49,849 nucleotides of DNA from JAYFRE01 sp034926235 (GCA_034926235.1 JAYFRE010000018.1:1-49849); one strand, 5' to 3'. Counted from the first letter of the stretch, positions 8,265 through 17,752 are shown. The notes: generated from the sequence alone by a model not told the origin. Numbers and translations are program-made.

Positions 8265-9314
8265 TCAGCCGTTGCGGCCTGGCGGTTTTCGCCGTCCGGC
8301 GGCGGCGGCTTGGGCGATCTGAATCAGCAGCCGGCCGCAAATATCCTCGGCCGGCATCCCGGTTTTCTTACAGTCGCTTTCCGCGGCAAGAATAAGACCG
8401 AGCGCGGTGCCGAGCCGGTCGGCGCTCCACCAGGACAATTGACCGCGCATCCGGGGCTGGGCGCGGAAATGAGGGGGAGGCCGCAAGGCCGCCAACGCCT
8501 TGTCCGGACTGGCTCCCTTTGCCATCAAGCCGGCTGCGAGATGCAATCTTTGAACATGGCGGCCGAGCAGACGTAAAATGGCGATCGGGGAGGTTCCTTC
8601 GCGCACCAGCCGCTCATAGCGGTTCTGGGCTCCGGCATGATCGCCATCGGTGGCGGCCAGAATCAGATCATCCATGGACAAAGCCGAGCCGTCGCCGATG
8701 CAGGCCGCCGCGTCGGCAAGCCCGACCGGGCCAGGTCCGCCCATATAGAGTGCTAATTTATCGAGTTCAGAGCGGGTCTGCATTCGGTCGCCGCCCAAAT
8801 TCTGGGTGAGATAATGCAGGGCGTCCCGATCGGCGCGTAATCCATGACCCTGCAGCGTATCGCGGATGATTGCGGCCAGCTTGTCGCCGTCATCGCCATA
8901 ACAGGGCAGGGCGGCGGCGTTGGCTGCATTCTCGAACAGCTTGCGCAGGGAAGAGCGTGGTCCAAGTTCCCCGCCTTCGACCAGGATCAAGGCGTCGCCA
9001 GCGGGATCGTCCAGAAAGGATGTCAGCAGCCGGGTAAGCGCATCGCCCGCATCGCCGATGCGCAGGACGCGGCGGCCTCCGGTCATGGCGATGGCCGCGG
9101 CTTCGTCGGCGAGTCTGGCGGGATCGTCGCGGAGAACGGAGGCGGAAAAGCTGACGATTCTAAAAGGATCGGTCGGGTCGGGAACGATGCTTCGGGTCAG
9201 GCGCGTTAACCGTTCGCGCACCAATCCGCCATCGGGTCCGTAGACAAGGACGGCGCGGGTCGTTCCATCCGGTGCGGCCAGAAAAGCCTCGACCCGGTTG
9301 GGCGGGATTTTCAC
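8265..9314 (-). CDS. holA: DNA polymerase III subunit delta
   Basis: 349-residue clamp-loader delta subunit, which opens the beta clamp. Recognised from the N-terminus MKIPPNRVEAFL, the VLVYGPDGGLVRERLTRL segment (a non-functional AAA+ P-loop), the LILVEGGELGPRSSLRKLFE block, and the C-terminal collar part AILRLLGRHVQRLHLAAGL. It is the last gene of the DUF3576-leuS-lptE-holA operon; its ATG overlaps the lptE stop as ATGA. Confidence 0.95.
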   Translation of the reverse strand: MKIPPNRVEAFLAAPDGTTRAVLVYGPDGGLVRERLTRLTRSIVPDPTDPFRIVSFSASVLRDDPARLADEAAAIAMTGGRRVLRIGDAGDALTRLLTSFLDDPAGDALILVEGGELGPRSSLRKLFENAANAAALPCYGDDGDKLAAIIRDTLQGHGLRADRDALHYLTQNLGGDRMQTRSELDKLALYMGGPGPVGLADAAACIGDGSALSMDDLILAATDGDHAGAQNRYERLVREGTSPIAILRLLGRHVQRLHLAAGLMAKGASPDKALAALRPPPHFRAQPRMRGQLSWWSADRLGTALGLILAAESDCKKTGMPAEDICGRLLIQIAQAAAAGRRKPPGRNG

Positions 9315-9853
9315 GGACGCCGTCCGGTTCCGGCGTCCAGGGCTTGATGCCGGCGGGTGAAATAAGCGGCTAATTCACTGCGGATGGCGTCGGCGATGTT
9401 TTGCGTCGCCCGGCGGCGAATATTCTCGGCGGCGACGAGATTCGCATAATGTTCAAGCAGATAGTCATAACTCATGGTGCGCGACACGACGCCGGTATCA
9501 ATGGTCTCATTGCCCTGGGACAGGGTGTAATTGGCTCGATAGGTCACGAAAGCGCGGGTAGCCGAATTGTCTCGTTGCAAGGCGGCGTCGGTTTCGGAGA
9601 CGGATAGCGCGACGGTGAGCACGAAAACCGGTTTGACGGGCTCTCCCCGAGGGGAGAGCCCGGTCACTAGGGCGGTATGAAGGATCTGCCCATCGCGGTT
9701 GTCGATAGGAAGGACACGGATGGTGGCCATGTCCTCCGAGACACCCGGATAGGCGGAATGGGTGCCATATGTAGGCCGGAAACCGCAGCCGGCCAGAAAG
9801 AGCAGCAGAACGCCGGCGCAAAAGCCGGCAATCATGCGGCTAGACGACGACAT
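9311..9853 (-). CDS. lptE: LPS-assembly lipoprotein LptE
   Basis: 180-residue outer-membrane lipoprotein that plugs the LptD barrel for LPS insertion. A signal peptide ends in lipobox LAGC with Cys23 as the lipidated residue, followed by the family text GFRPTYG. The position between leuS and holA is the standard place for lptE in proteobacteria. The ATG at 9853 overlaps the leuS 3' end by 14 bp; an in-frame ATG at 9835 would still leave a usable signal peptide. The holA start overlaps its stop. Confidence 0.93.
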   Translation of the reverse strand: MSSSSRMIAGFCAGVLLLFLAGCGFRPTYGTHSAYPGVSEDMATIRVLPIDNRDGQILHTALVTGLSPRGEPVKPVFVLTVALSVSETDAALQRDNSATRAFVTYRANYTLSQGNETIDTGVVSRTMSYDYLLEHYANLVAAENIRRRATQNIADAIRSELAAYFTRRHQALDAGTGRRP

Positions 9854-12419
9854 TGACGATCCTGTTCGGCACGACGACCACTTTACGCGGGGTCTTGCCT
9901 TCGGTCAGAGCGGCGACGCCGGGCAAGGCCAGGGCCGCTTTGGTCAGGATATCGTTCGCCTCGTCCTTTCGCGCCTCCAAGGTTCCACGAAGCTTGCCAT
10001 TGACCTGCACGGCGATGGTCACGCTGTCCTCGACCAGAAGATCCGGTTCGGCCTTGGGCCAGGGCGTCTCGGCCAGGAGCTGGTCATGGCCAAGGGCGGA
10101 CCACAATTCCTCGCCCAGATGCGGCATGACCGGGCCGGCTAGCTGCACCAGGGTTTCCAGGCCTTCCCGCAACACCCAGCCGGCGCCTTCGGTCTCTGGG
10201 GGCAGATCGGTGACGGCATTGGCCAGTTCGCGGATGCGGGCCACGGCCCGGTTATAGTGGAACCGTTCCAGATCTTCGCTGACTGCGACGATCGTTTTAT
10301 GAATCTGGCGGCGTAGAGCCAGGGCCTCGCCGCTCAAGGCCGGAATCACCGACCCCTTCGGGGCGAGCGGCGCGACCGGAAACACGACCATCCGCCACAG
10401 TCGGTTGACGAAGCGGAACGCGCCTTCGATACCCGCGGCGGTCCATTCCAGATCGCGTTCGGGCGGGCTGTCCGACAGCATGAACAGGCGGGCCGTGTCC
10501 GCGCCATAGGTCCGGATGATGGCATCGGGATCGACGACATTGCGCTTGGATTTCGACATTTTCTCCGAACGCCCGACCAAGGCCGGCTGTCCGGAGGCAC
10601 TGACGATCACGCGGCCGCCATCTGTCTTTTCGACCTCTTCCGGATAGAGCCAGTGGCCGTCTTCGGATTTGTACGTTTCGTGACAGACCATGCCCTGGGT
10701 CAAAAGACCGGTGAAGGGTTCGTCGATGTCGAGATAGCCGCATCTTTTCAAGGCGCGGGTAAAGAACCGCGCGTAAAGCAGATGCAGGATCGCATGTTCG
10801 ATGCCGCCGATATATTGATCGACCGGCAGCCAGCGCGCCGCCGCTTTCGGATCGATGCCCTGGCTCTGATCCTTGGGTGAGCAATAGCGGGCGAAATACC
10901 AGGAAGATTCGAAAAAGGTGTCGAAAGTGTCGGTTTCGCGCTCTGCCGGCTTGCCGCAATGGGGGCAAGAGACATGCTTCCAGGTCGGATGGCGGGCAAG
11001 CGGGTTGCCGGGCTTGTCGAACGTGACATCCTCGGGCAGGCGCACCGGCAGATCCGTTTCCGGCACCGGCACCGCGCCGCAATCGGGGCAATAGATGATC
11101 GGGATCGGGCAACCCCAATAACGTTGCCGCGACACGCCCCAATCTCTGAGCCGGTAATTGACCGAACGCTGGCCAATGCCGCGCTCTTCGGCGATATCGA
11201 TCATCCGGGCCTTGGCGTCGGCCACGGACAGGCCGTCGAACGGACCGGAATTGATCAGGACGCCGGGTTCGGTGAACGCCTCGTCGCCAATGACGACGTC
11301 GCTGGCGGCGACGCCTGGCGGGGCGACGACGGGGGTCACGGACAGGCGGTATTTACGGGCGAAATCAAGGTCGCGCTGGTCATGGGCGGGGCAGCCGAAC
11401 ACCGCGCCGGTGCCATAATCCATCAAAACGAAATTGGCGACATAGACGGGAAGTTTCTGTCCTTCGACGATGGGGTTCAACGCGGTCAGACCGGTGGCGA
11501 ACCCCTTCTTTTCGGCGGTTTCAAGCACGGCTTCCGATGTGCCCAGCCGGTTGCATTCCGCGATGAAGGAGGCCAGTTCAGGGTTGGTTTCGGCCAGCTT
11601 GACGGCCAGCGGATGATTGGCTGCAATGGCGACGAAGGATGCGCCGTAAAGGGTGTCGGGCCGGGTCGTGTAAACCTCGATCCTGGAATCGGTCATGCCA
11701 TCCAGATCGAAGAAGAGGCGAAGCCCTTCGGACCGTCCGATCCAGTTTTCCTGCATCAGTCGCACCCGGTCGGGCCAGCGTTCCAGGGTTTTAAGGCCGT
11801 TCAGCAGATCTTCGGCAAATTCGGTGATCTTCAGGAACCATTGGCTCAACAACCGGCGTTCGACCGGTGCGCCGGAACGCCAGCCACGGCCGTCAATCAC
11901 CTGTTCGTTGGCCAGAACGGTGTTTTCGACCGGATCCCAATTGACCCAGGATTCCTTGCGGTAGGCTAGACCCGCCTTTAGGAAATCCAGGAACATCTTC
12001 TGTTCGTGACGGTAATAGTCGGGGTCGCATGTGGCGATCTCGCGTTCCCAGTCATAGGACAGCCCCATCGGCTTCAACTGAGCGCGCATGGCGGCGATAT
12101 TCTCATAGGTCCATTTGGCGGGATGGACGCCGCGTTCGATCGCGGCGTTTTCGGCCGGCAGTCCGAATGCGTCCCAGCCCATCGGATAAAGCACGTCGAA
12201 ACCGCGCGCCCGCTTGTACCGGGCCAGCACGTCGCCCAGAGCGTAGTTGCGGACATGGCCCATGTGAATGCGCCCCGACGGATAGGGGAACATTTCCAAA
12301 ACATAGAATTTCGGATTCTGACCATCATTCTGAACATGGAAGCAATTACGCTCCGCCCAGACGGATTGCCATTTGGATTCGGTTTCTTTGACGTTGTAAC
12401 GATCGTCCGTGCCGGACAT
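9840..12419 (-). CDS. leuS: Leucyl-tRNA synthetase
   Basis: 859-residue class I synthetase, full length. The HIGH motif appears as HMGH at residues 52-55 (PYPSGRIHMGHVRNY). The CP1 editing domain is present (threonine-rich TTRPDTLYGA region and GCPAHDQRD), as is a cysteine-pair zinc region (IYCPDCGAVP, CPHCGKP). KMSKS is at 620-624. The anticodon-binding and C-terminal domains are complete. It lies 52 bp downstream of the DUF3576 gene and overlaps lptE, so it is an internal operon gene. Confidence 0.98.
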   Translation of the reverse strand: MSGTDDRYNVKETESKWQSVWAERNCFHVQNDGQNPKFYVLEMFPYPSGRIHMGHVRNYALGDVLARYKRARGFDVLYPMGWDAFGLPAENAAIERGVHPAKWTYENIAAMRAQLKPMGLSYDWEREIATCDPDYYRHEQKMFLDFLKAGLAYRKESWVNWDPVENTVLANEQVIDGRGWRSGAPVERRLLSQWFLKITEFAEDLLNGLKTLERWPDRVRLMQENWIGRSEGLRLFFDLDGMTDSRIEVYTTRPDTLYGASFVAIAANHPLAVKLAETNPELASFIAECNRLGTSEAVLETAEKKGFATGLTALNPIVEGQKLPVYVANFVLMDYGTGAVFGCPAHDQRDLDFARKYRLSVTPVVAPPGVAASDVVIGDEAFTEPGVLINSGPFDGLSVADAKARMIDIAEERGIGQRSVNYRLRDWGVSRQRYWGCPIPIIYCPDCGAVPVPETDLPVRLPEDVTFDKPGNPLARHPTWKHVSCPHCGKPAERETDTFDTFFESSWYFARYCSPKDQSQGIDPKAAARWLPVDQYIGGIEHAILHLLYARFFTRALKRCGYLDIDEPFTGLLTQGMVCHETYKSEDGHWLYPEEVEKTDGGRVIVSASGQPALVGRSEKMSKSKRNVVDPDAIIRTYGADTARLFMLSDSPPERDLEWTAAGIEGAFRFVNRLWRMVVFPVAPLAPKGSVIPALSGEALALRRQIHKTIVAVSEDLERFHYNRAVARIRELANAVTDLPPETEGAGWVLREGLETLVQLAGPVMPHLGEELWSALGHDQLLAETPWPKAEPDLLVEDSVTIAVQVNGKLRGTLEARKDEANDILTKAALALPGVAALTEGKTPRKVVVVPNRIVNVVV

Positions 12420-12471
12420 TTTGTCTTGGCTTTCTTTGTCTTCAGATCAGGGTTTAAAAACGCGTCCTAGA

Positions 12472-13023
12472 TTATTTGGCTTCGGCCGCTTTCGCAGCGC
12501 TGCGCATTTCTCTGGCGCGGGTCAGGATGGCGTTTTCCATGTCGGTGGCGGTTTTTTTATCAACCGCGGCGTCGGCCCATTCGCCTGGACCTTTTCGCAT
12601 CTGGCGGAAGACGGACACGCGCACGCCATCGGCGCGCAATGTCCGGTCCAGAATGAAGACCGACAGCTTGAACCGCTCATTGGGCGTTTCAGGAGGCTGA
12701 TACCAATCGGTGATGATGACGCCGCCGAACGGGTCGGCAGAGGTCAGCGGCATGAATCCGATGGTGTCCAGGCTGGCACGCCACAGGAAGGCGTTGACGC
12801 CGATGCCGGCGCCGGCCGCGTCCTTGTCTTTCTGGCTGGGGCCGCCGAACAGAGTCAGGCCGCCCGGACCGAACACCGTTTCCTGAGGCTCTTCATTGCT
12901 CCAGGTCGGTCTGGTGTCGCCATCGCGGCGGGTGGGGTAGATGGTCTCGGTCTGGCCGCATCCGGCAAGAACCGCCAGCGCAGCGACGATAATCGCCGCT
13001 CTTGTTTTCATGTCGATCGGCAT
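12472..13023 (-). CDS. DUF3576 family lipoprotein
   Basis: 183-residue predicted lipoprotein of the alphaproteobacterial DUF3576 family. The signal peptide MPIDMKTRAAIIVAALAVLAGC has lipobox LAGC and Cys22. The folded part contains the conserved FLWRASLDTIGFMPL and DPFGGVIITDWYQPP blocks. The ATG at 13023 has AGGG upstream; an in-frame ATG at 13011 is possible. It heads the leuS-lptE-holA operon, a linkage I recognise from other alphaproteobacteria and which suggests an envelope role. The exact function is unknown. Confidence 0.9.
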   Translation of the reverse strand: MPIDMKTRAAIIVAALAVLAGCGQTETIYPTRRDGDTRPTWSNEEPQETVFGPGGLTLFGGPSQKDKDAAGAGIGVNAFLWRASLDTIGFMPLTSADPFGGVIITDWYQPPETPNERFKLSVFILDRTLRADGVRVSVFRQMRKGPGEWADAAVDKKTATDMENAILTRAREMRSAAKAAEAK

Positions 13024-13506
13024 GGTTTTCCCTGATGGACCCTCTGATGATCCTGATTTCCGAAAAGACCCGACGCGGCCCTCTTTTGCGCGCACGTCTT
13101 TAGAATCTTCTCCTACCACACGTATCGGCTCCAACCAAGGGAGTCGTCGGTTCCGGCGTTAAAGCGGGATTTGCGGCAGGAGTGATCGAATGGATCGGCC
13201 GCCAAGGCAGGAACCTTACAGATATCAACTAAAAATTGTATTCCCTCCAAGGCGGCTCGATTGCGGTTTCGTGTCTGTTTCGCAACAAAACCTTGTCTGA
13301 AACGAAACAATAACTGTAGTAAAAACAACAGTTTTATGACACGAAGTTGCAATAATACAACAAATGAGTCTAAAAAATTACGGCTGAAAACGGCTTGGTT
13401 GACTCGAAGATGAGATCGCCGTTACCAGGGCTTTACACACGTTTTGATAGATGATTGCGGCGCTTCGATATGGGGCGTCGCGGCGATCACCGATAAGGAG
13501 AGGGGA
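13024..13506. other. 483-bp AT-rich divergent regulatory region
   Basis: No gene seen. The region separates the minus-strand DUF3576-leuS operon from the first porin. Positions about 13180-13400 are clearly more AT-rich than the surroundings. They hold repeated GTTTCG (13266-13271, 13277-13282) with an inverted CGAAAC (13303-13308), and a 6-bp inverted repeat AACTGT/ACAGTT (13312-13317, 13328-13333). The layout suits activator or repressor sites for porin control, but I cannot name the regulator. AAGGAGAGGGG just before 13507 is the porin ribosome-binding site. Confidence 0.5.
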
Positions 13507-14766
13507 ATGAAAAGAATTCTTTATGCCGGCACGGCGCTTTTCGTGTTCGGCGGCATGGCGTCCGTGCAGGCGGCGGAGCCGGTGAAGCTCAGCATCGGCG
13601 GCGAGATGAAGCAGCAGGTCATCATCGCCGACCAGGATGCCGACGGTCAGGCCAGTGTCGATCAGCAGAGCAATGCCTATGTCAATTTCAAAGGCTCGGC
13701 CAAGCTGGACAACGGTCTCGATATCGCGGTTTCAGTCGAAACCATCGCCAGCCAACAGGCCGACAGCCGTACGGCGGCGGGGGCGACGGGCAATGGCGGC
13801 AGCGGTTCGAACTCGAACATCCGTCGCGCCTATCTGACCCTCAGCAGCTCTTTCGGTCAGCTCATCCTAGGCCAGCGCGAGGATTACGGTTTTATTACCG
13901 CCAATTCCGCTCCCGATGTCGGCTGGGGGTTGCAGGATGGTGATTGGTCGAATGCGATCGCCAGCCTTTCGGACCATTCCAGTCATCTGGGGACCAACAC
14001 CAGCCGCTATAATGCGCGCTCGGAAAAGATCACTTTGGTGACCCCGTCCTTCGCGGGCTTCTCGGCGGGATTCTCCTATACCCCGGATATCAGCCAGGCC
14101 CGGGCCGGCGCTCTTTCCATGGCGTCCGACAGCGACGTTCTGAACGCGGGCGGCAGCCTGAACAGCCGGAACGGGCTCAATGTCAATCGGCGCATCAACC
14201 GCTCCACCTTCGCCGGCGACATGTATCTGGGCGGCGTCAGCTACAAGAACAAATTCGGTGATGTCAGCCTGAATGCCAATGCGGCCATGGGGCAGCTCGA
14301 TCTGGCCAACACGCGGGTTTATCAGGGCGGTTTGCAGGCATCCTATGCGGGCTTTACTCTGGGCGGCTCGGTATTCGTCCGCGAGGTTCCTAACGAGGCG
14401 ACGGTCACCTATGTCAACGGCACCGGCTCTTCCGCACCCACGGTCGTGGGAAACAACGCCTATGCCAAGGCGGTGATGCATGCCGGCACCAGTTTCGATG
14501 TCGGGGCCAGCTACAAATCCGGTCCCTATGCGGTCAGCCTGGGTTATTTCCAGGATAAATCGAAGCGCAATCCAAACGCCACCGGCGGCGGCCGAGCGGA
14601 TTCGACCGAGGTTGTCGCGCTATCGGGCCGCTACACCATGGGGCCGGGCGTCGAGTGGTGCAACAGCTTCTATCTGGTTGATTTCAAGAACAATGGCGGT
14701 TTCTCGAACGACAATACCGAGAATAACGGTTTTGCCGTCATGACCGGCGTCATGGTCAAGTTCTAA
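13507..14766 (+). CDS. Outer-membrane porin 1
   Basis: 419-residue 16-strand-type porin of the Rhodospirillales family (Gram-negative porin, Porin_4-like). The signal peptide is MKRILYAGTALFVFGGMASVQA, with the mature start at AEPVKLSIGGEM. Alternating aromatic/polar beta-strands run throughout, and the C-terminus ends VMVKF with a terminal Phe, the BAM recognition signal. The constriction segment RRAYLTLSSSFGQLILGQRE is shared almost identically with porin 2. A strong AAGGAGAGGGG precedes the ATG at 13507; an earlier in-frame ATG at 13444 is rejected because it would bury the signal peptide. An intrinsic terminator follows. Confidence 0.95.
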   Translation: MKRILYAGTALFVFGGMASVQAAEPVKLSIGGEMKQQVIIADQDADGQASVDQQSNAYVNFKGSAKLDNGLDIAVSVETIASQQADSRTAAGATGNGGSGSNSNIRRAYLTLSSSFGQLILGQREDYGFITANSAPDVGWGLQDGDWSNAIASLSDHSSHLGTNTSRYNARSEKITLVTPSFAGFSAGFSYTPDISQARAGALSMASDSDVLNAGGSLNSRNGLNVNRRINRSTFAGDMYLGGVSYKNKFGDVSLNANAAMGQLDLANTRVYQGGLQASYAGFTLGGSVFVREVPNEATVTYVNGTGSSAPTVVGNNAYAKAVMHAGTSFDVGASYKSGPYAVSLGYFQDKSKRNPNATGGGRADSTEVVALSGRYTMGPGVEWCNSFYLVDFKNNGGFSNDNTENNGFAVMTGVMVKF

Positions 14767-14782
14767 GAACAAGGTGGAAAGG

Positions 14783-14812
14783 TCCGGGGCAACGTTAAGC
14801 CCCGGATTTTTC
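14783..14812 (+). terminator. Intrinsic terminator after porin 1
   Basis: TCCGGGGC (14783-14790) pairs with GCCCCGGA (14799-14806) around an 8-nt loop and is followed directly by a T tract. Confidence 0.9.
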
Positions 14813-14997
14813 CATTTCCCGCATCATTCTGTGGCTAAGCGGCAACACAGGGGGGATTTTGTCACAGTTCCGGACGGATCGGCGTTGACTCCAGGGTGAA
14901 CCCATGGCAGCACAGTAGCGTCACTTTTTTAGTGGATGTGCGACGCGGGGGAATCGTGAGCATTACGGTCAACCGCATTTCCGGGACAGGAGAGATC

Positions 14998-16257
14998 ATG
15001 AAAAAACTTCTTCTTGCCAGCACGGCTCTGCTCGCGGGCAGCGCCTTCGCGGCTCAGGCGGCCGAGCCGGTCAAGCTCAGCGTCGGTGGTTTCCTGCAGG
15101 GCCAGGTCATCATCATGGATCAGGACAAGGTTAAGAGTGCCGCTAACGGCGCAGTGACCGAAGCCGCCAACGTCGATACCATGAGCTTCGGCCAGATCAA
15201 CTTCAAGGGCTCGACCAAGCTCGACAACGGCATCGGTGTCGACGTCGCGGTCGAAACCCTGGCCACCCAGTGGGCCGACAGCCGCAATGCCAACGGTGCC
15301 AACGGCAACCGTGGCAATGGCAACAACGGCAATGTCCGTCGCGCCTATCTGACCCTGACCAGCTCCTTCGGTCAGATCATCCTCGGCCAGCGCGAGGATT
15401 ACGGCTTCATCACTGCCAATTCCGCCCCGGATGTGGGTTGGGGCGTGCAGGATGGCGACTGGGGCAACGTGTTCAATACCCCGGCTGGCTATTACGCCAA
15501 TTGGACGACCAACAACAGCCGCTACAATGCGCGGACTGAAAAGATCACCCTCATCACCCCGACCTTCGCCGGCTTCTCGGCGGGCTTCACCTATACCCCG
15601 GACATCAACCAGTCCAACACTGGCAATCTGGTCATCGCCAGCGACTCGGACACGGTTGCGGGTACCGCTGTCGGCGGAAGCTTGATCAACCGGTCCGCTT
15701 TCGCGGGTGACCAGTATCAGGTCGGTGCGACCTACACCAACAAGTTCGGTGATGTGGGCGTTAAGGCCAATGTGGCGGTCAGCCAGTTCGACATCGCCAA
15801 CATGACCACCTATCAGGGCGGTCTGCAGGTCACCTATGCCGGCTTCGCGGTCGGCGGCTCGATCTTCAATCGTGACGTTGGTAAGAGCGAGCGTGTCTTC
15901 GCGAACAATGCCACTAATACGAATCTTGCTGTCTACAACGCCAAGGGCCTGATGCGCGCGGGCACCAATTTTGACGTGGGCGCCAGCTACACGACCGGCC
16001 CCTATGCGGTCAGCCTGGGCTATTTCCAGGACAAGTCCAAGGGCTTGGCTGGAGACGCGGCGAATCTCGGCAATTCGCTCGGTCTCGGCGCTGCCGGCAA
16101 GACCCAGGTCTACTCGCTGGCTGGCAAGTATGCCATGGGCCCCGGCGTCGATTTCCGCACCAGCTTCTACTACGCGGATCTGGACAGCAATCGCACGGCC
16201 CAGTACAGCGAAAACAAGGGCTTCGCTGTGATCAGCGGTGTCCGCGTTACGTTCTAA
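14998..16257 (+). CDS. Outer-membrane porin 2
   Basis: 419-residue porin, close paralogue of porin 1. The signal peptide is MKKLLLASTALLAGSAFAAQA, with the mature start at AEPVKLSVGGFLQ; it ends VRVTF with terminal Phe. The GQREDYGFITANSAPDVGWG segment is identical in porins 1 and 2. Codon use is more strongly biased to C-ending codons (AAC, GGC, ATC) than in porin 1, which suggests this is the most highly expressed copy. ACAGGAGAG precedes the ATG at 14998. An insertion of Asn/Gly repeats near residues 98-112 lies in a predicted surface loop. It has its own terminator. Confidence 0.95.
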   Translation: MKKLLLASTALLAGSAFAAQAAEPVKLSVGGFLQGQVIIMDQDKVKSAANGAVTEAANVDTMSFGQINFKGSTKLDNGIGVDVAVETLATQWADSRNANGANGNRGNGNNGNVRRAYLTLTSSFGQIILGQREDYGFITANSAPDVGWGVQDGDWGNVFNTPAGYYANWTTNNSRYNARTEKITLITPTFAGFSAGFTYTPDINQSNTGNLVIASDSDTVAGTAVGGSLINRSAFAGDQYQVGATYTNKFGDVGVKANVAVSQFDIANMTTYQGGLQVTYAGFAVGGSIFNRDVGKSERVFANNATNTNLAVYNAKGLMRAGTNFDVGASYTTGPYAVSLGYFQDKSKGLAGDAANLGNSLGLGAAGKTQVYSLAGKYAMGPGVDFRTSFYYADLDSNRTAQYSENKGFAVISGVRVTF

Positions 16258-16311
16258 GACGAAACGGCCTTTGGGATAGGGGGTGCTTCCCCTTATCCCT
16301 AGTCGGAATGA

Positions 16312-16343
16312 CCCTGCACCAGTCTCTGGTGCAGGGTTTTTCT
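16312..16343 (+). terminator. Intrinsic terminator after porin 2
   Basis: An 11-bp perfect stem, CCCTGCACCAG (16312-16322) with CTGGTGCAGGG (16326-16336), has a TCT loop and is followed by TTTTTCTTT. It is one of the strongest terminators in the window. A weaker hairpin, GGGATAGGGG with CCCCTTATCCC, lies just upstream at about 16274-16300. Confidence 0.95.
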
Positions 16344-16585
16344 TTGTCTTAAAAAAAGGCAAAAAAACCAAGAGCAGAGAGGAAAAGGCAAGAACAGCAT
16401 ATAAAATAGGCAAAAAAGGCGATTGTGTAACCCAATTGCCACAGAATGATAAATACATCACGCTGCGTGGATATCTTTATCGCACCATGTTGGCATTCAG
16501 GCTAAAAGAGTTGCGAACGGATATCATTCGTGCCCTGGGGGACGCTTGCTTTTGGGGACGCGGAAGACAAGCAAAAGGATTTACG
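16344..16585. other. AT-rich leader region of porin 3
   Basis: There is no gene between the porin 2 terminator and the porin 3 start. The stretch at 16344-16480 is rich in A, with TATAAAATAGG near 16400 and GATAAATAC near 16450 as possible -10 elements. No confident promoter pair or operator could be fixed by eye. AAAAGGATTTACG supplies the ribosome-binding site. Confidence 0.4.
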
Positions 16586-17686
16586 ATGAAGAAGATTTTG
16601 CTCGCGAGCGCCGGTCTGTTGGCGCTGGGAAGCTTTGGGGCCCAGGCGGCGGAGCCGCTCAAGCTCAGCATCGGCGGCGACATGCATCAGTGGGTCGGCT
16701 ACGCCAGCAACAAGAGCTACATGAACGCGGCTGATGTCGACACCATGGGCGATGCTCATATCGATTTCACCGGTGAAACCACGCTGGACAACGGACTGAC
16801 CATCGGCGTGTTCGTCGAGACCAATGCGTCGCAGGATAAGAGCACCCATGGCGACGTCGGTAACTCGGCGGTCGAGGAGTCCTATCTCTATTTGTCCAGC
16901 AAGTTCGGTCTGCTGAGCGTGGGGCAGTTGGACAACATCGCTGCAACCGTTCACAATTCCGCGCCGGAAGTCAGCGGTCTTGGCGCTCAGGATGGCGATT
17001 GGATGGATTTCATCCTGACCCCCGCCGGCAATCGCGCGGTGCAGAAGACCTATCTTTCGAGCGAAGCGACGGACAATATCTCCTATTTGACCCCGTCCCT
17101 TTACGGTTTCCAGGTCGGCTTCAGCTATGTGCCGGATACCCAGGTCAAGAATTCGGGTTTCCTCAGCGCGGCCCAGCAGCATCATGATCTGTATGTCGGC
17201 AGTCTCGTTTATACGGGCGAGGTTGGGCCGGTCGGCATCAGCGCCGATCTGAGCATGCTGAGCGGGCATGGTGCGGACGAGAGCGCCAACAGCAAGACCT
17301 ATCAGGGCGGCCTTCAGCTTTCCTATGCCGACTTCACCTTGGGCGGCAGCTATATGAAGCAGAACCTCAAAAGGAATGCGGCTGTTGCTCTCAAGACGGG
17401 AGACAGCCAGTCATTCGATGTCGGCCTGTCCTACGAGTTCGAACCCTTTGCGGTCAGCTTGGCTTATTTCAAGGGTAAGACCGATTATGAAACCGGTTCC
17501 GGCAGCGACAAGGTCCAGGCCTGGAATCTGGGCGGCAGCTACAATATGGGACCGGGCGTCGATGTGATCGGGTCGGTCATGCGGGCCAAGTACGATTCCA
17601 AGACCCCGAACGATTTCACCGCCGACGATGGAATCACCAAGAATCAGGGTTGGGCGGTCGTCACCGGTGTCCGGTTGACGTTCTAA
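16586..17686 (+). CDS. Outer-membrane porin 3 (divergent paralogue)
   Basis: 366-residue porin, shorter and clearly diverged from porins 1 and 2. The signal peptide is MKKILLASAGLLALGSFGAQA and the mature start AEPLKLSIGGDMHQWVGYA. It shares the TYQGGLQLSYADFTLGGS and EPFAVSLAYFKGK blocks and the terminal RLTF ending. The loop regions differ strongly, so it probably has another pore selectivity. The in-frame codons upstream of 16586 have no stop back to 16283, but the signal peptide fixes the start. A terminator follows the stop. Confidence 0.94.
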   Translation: MKKILLASAGLLALGSFGAQAAEPLKLSIGGDMHQWVGYASNKSYMNAADVDTMGDAHIDFTGETTLDNGLTIGVFVETNASQDKSTHGDVGNSAVEESYLYLSSKFGLLSVGQLDNIAATVHNSAPEVSGLGAQDGDWMDFILTPAGNRAVQKTYLSSEATDNISYLTPSLYGFQVGFSYVPDTQVKNSGFLSAAQQHHDLYVGSLVYTGEVGPVGISADLSMLSGHGADESANSKTYQGGLQLSYADFTLGGSYMKQNLKRNAAVALKTGDSQSFDVGLSYEFEPFAVSLAYFKGKTDYETGSGSDKVQAWNLGGSYNMGPGVDVIGSVMRAKYDSKTPNDFTADDGITKNQGWAVVTGVRLTF

Positions 17687-17723
17687 GCCGGGTTCTGTCC
17701 CGACGAAACGATGCATAAGGAAG

Positions 17724-17752
17724 GGGGCGGCCCATCGGCCGCCCCTTTTCTT
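17724..17752 (+). terminator. Intrinsic terminator after porin 3
   Basis: GGGGCGGCC (17724-17732), loop CATC, GGCCGCCCC (17737-17745), then TTTTCTTT. Confidence 0.93.

Noticed and set aside
10959..11969. Plus-strand open frame of 336 codons inside leuS
   Set aside because: Entirely opposite the leuS catalytic and editing domains, with low-complexity translation and no family match.
14929..16461. Minus-strand open frame of 510 codons opposite porin 2
   Set aside because: It is antisense to a clear porin with signal peptide and terminal Phe; the long frame arises from the biased codons of that gene and encodes no recognisable domain.
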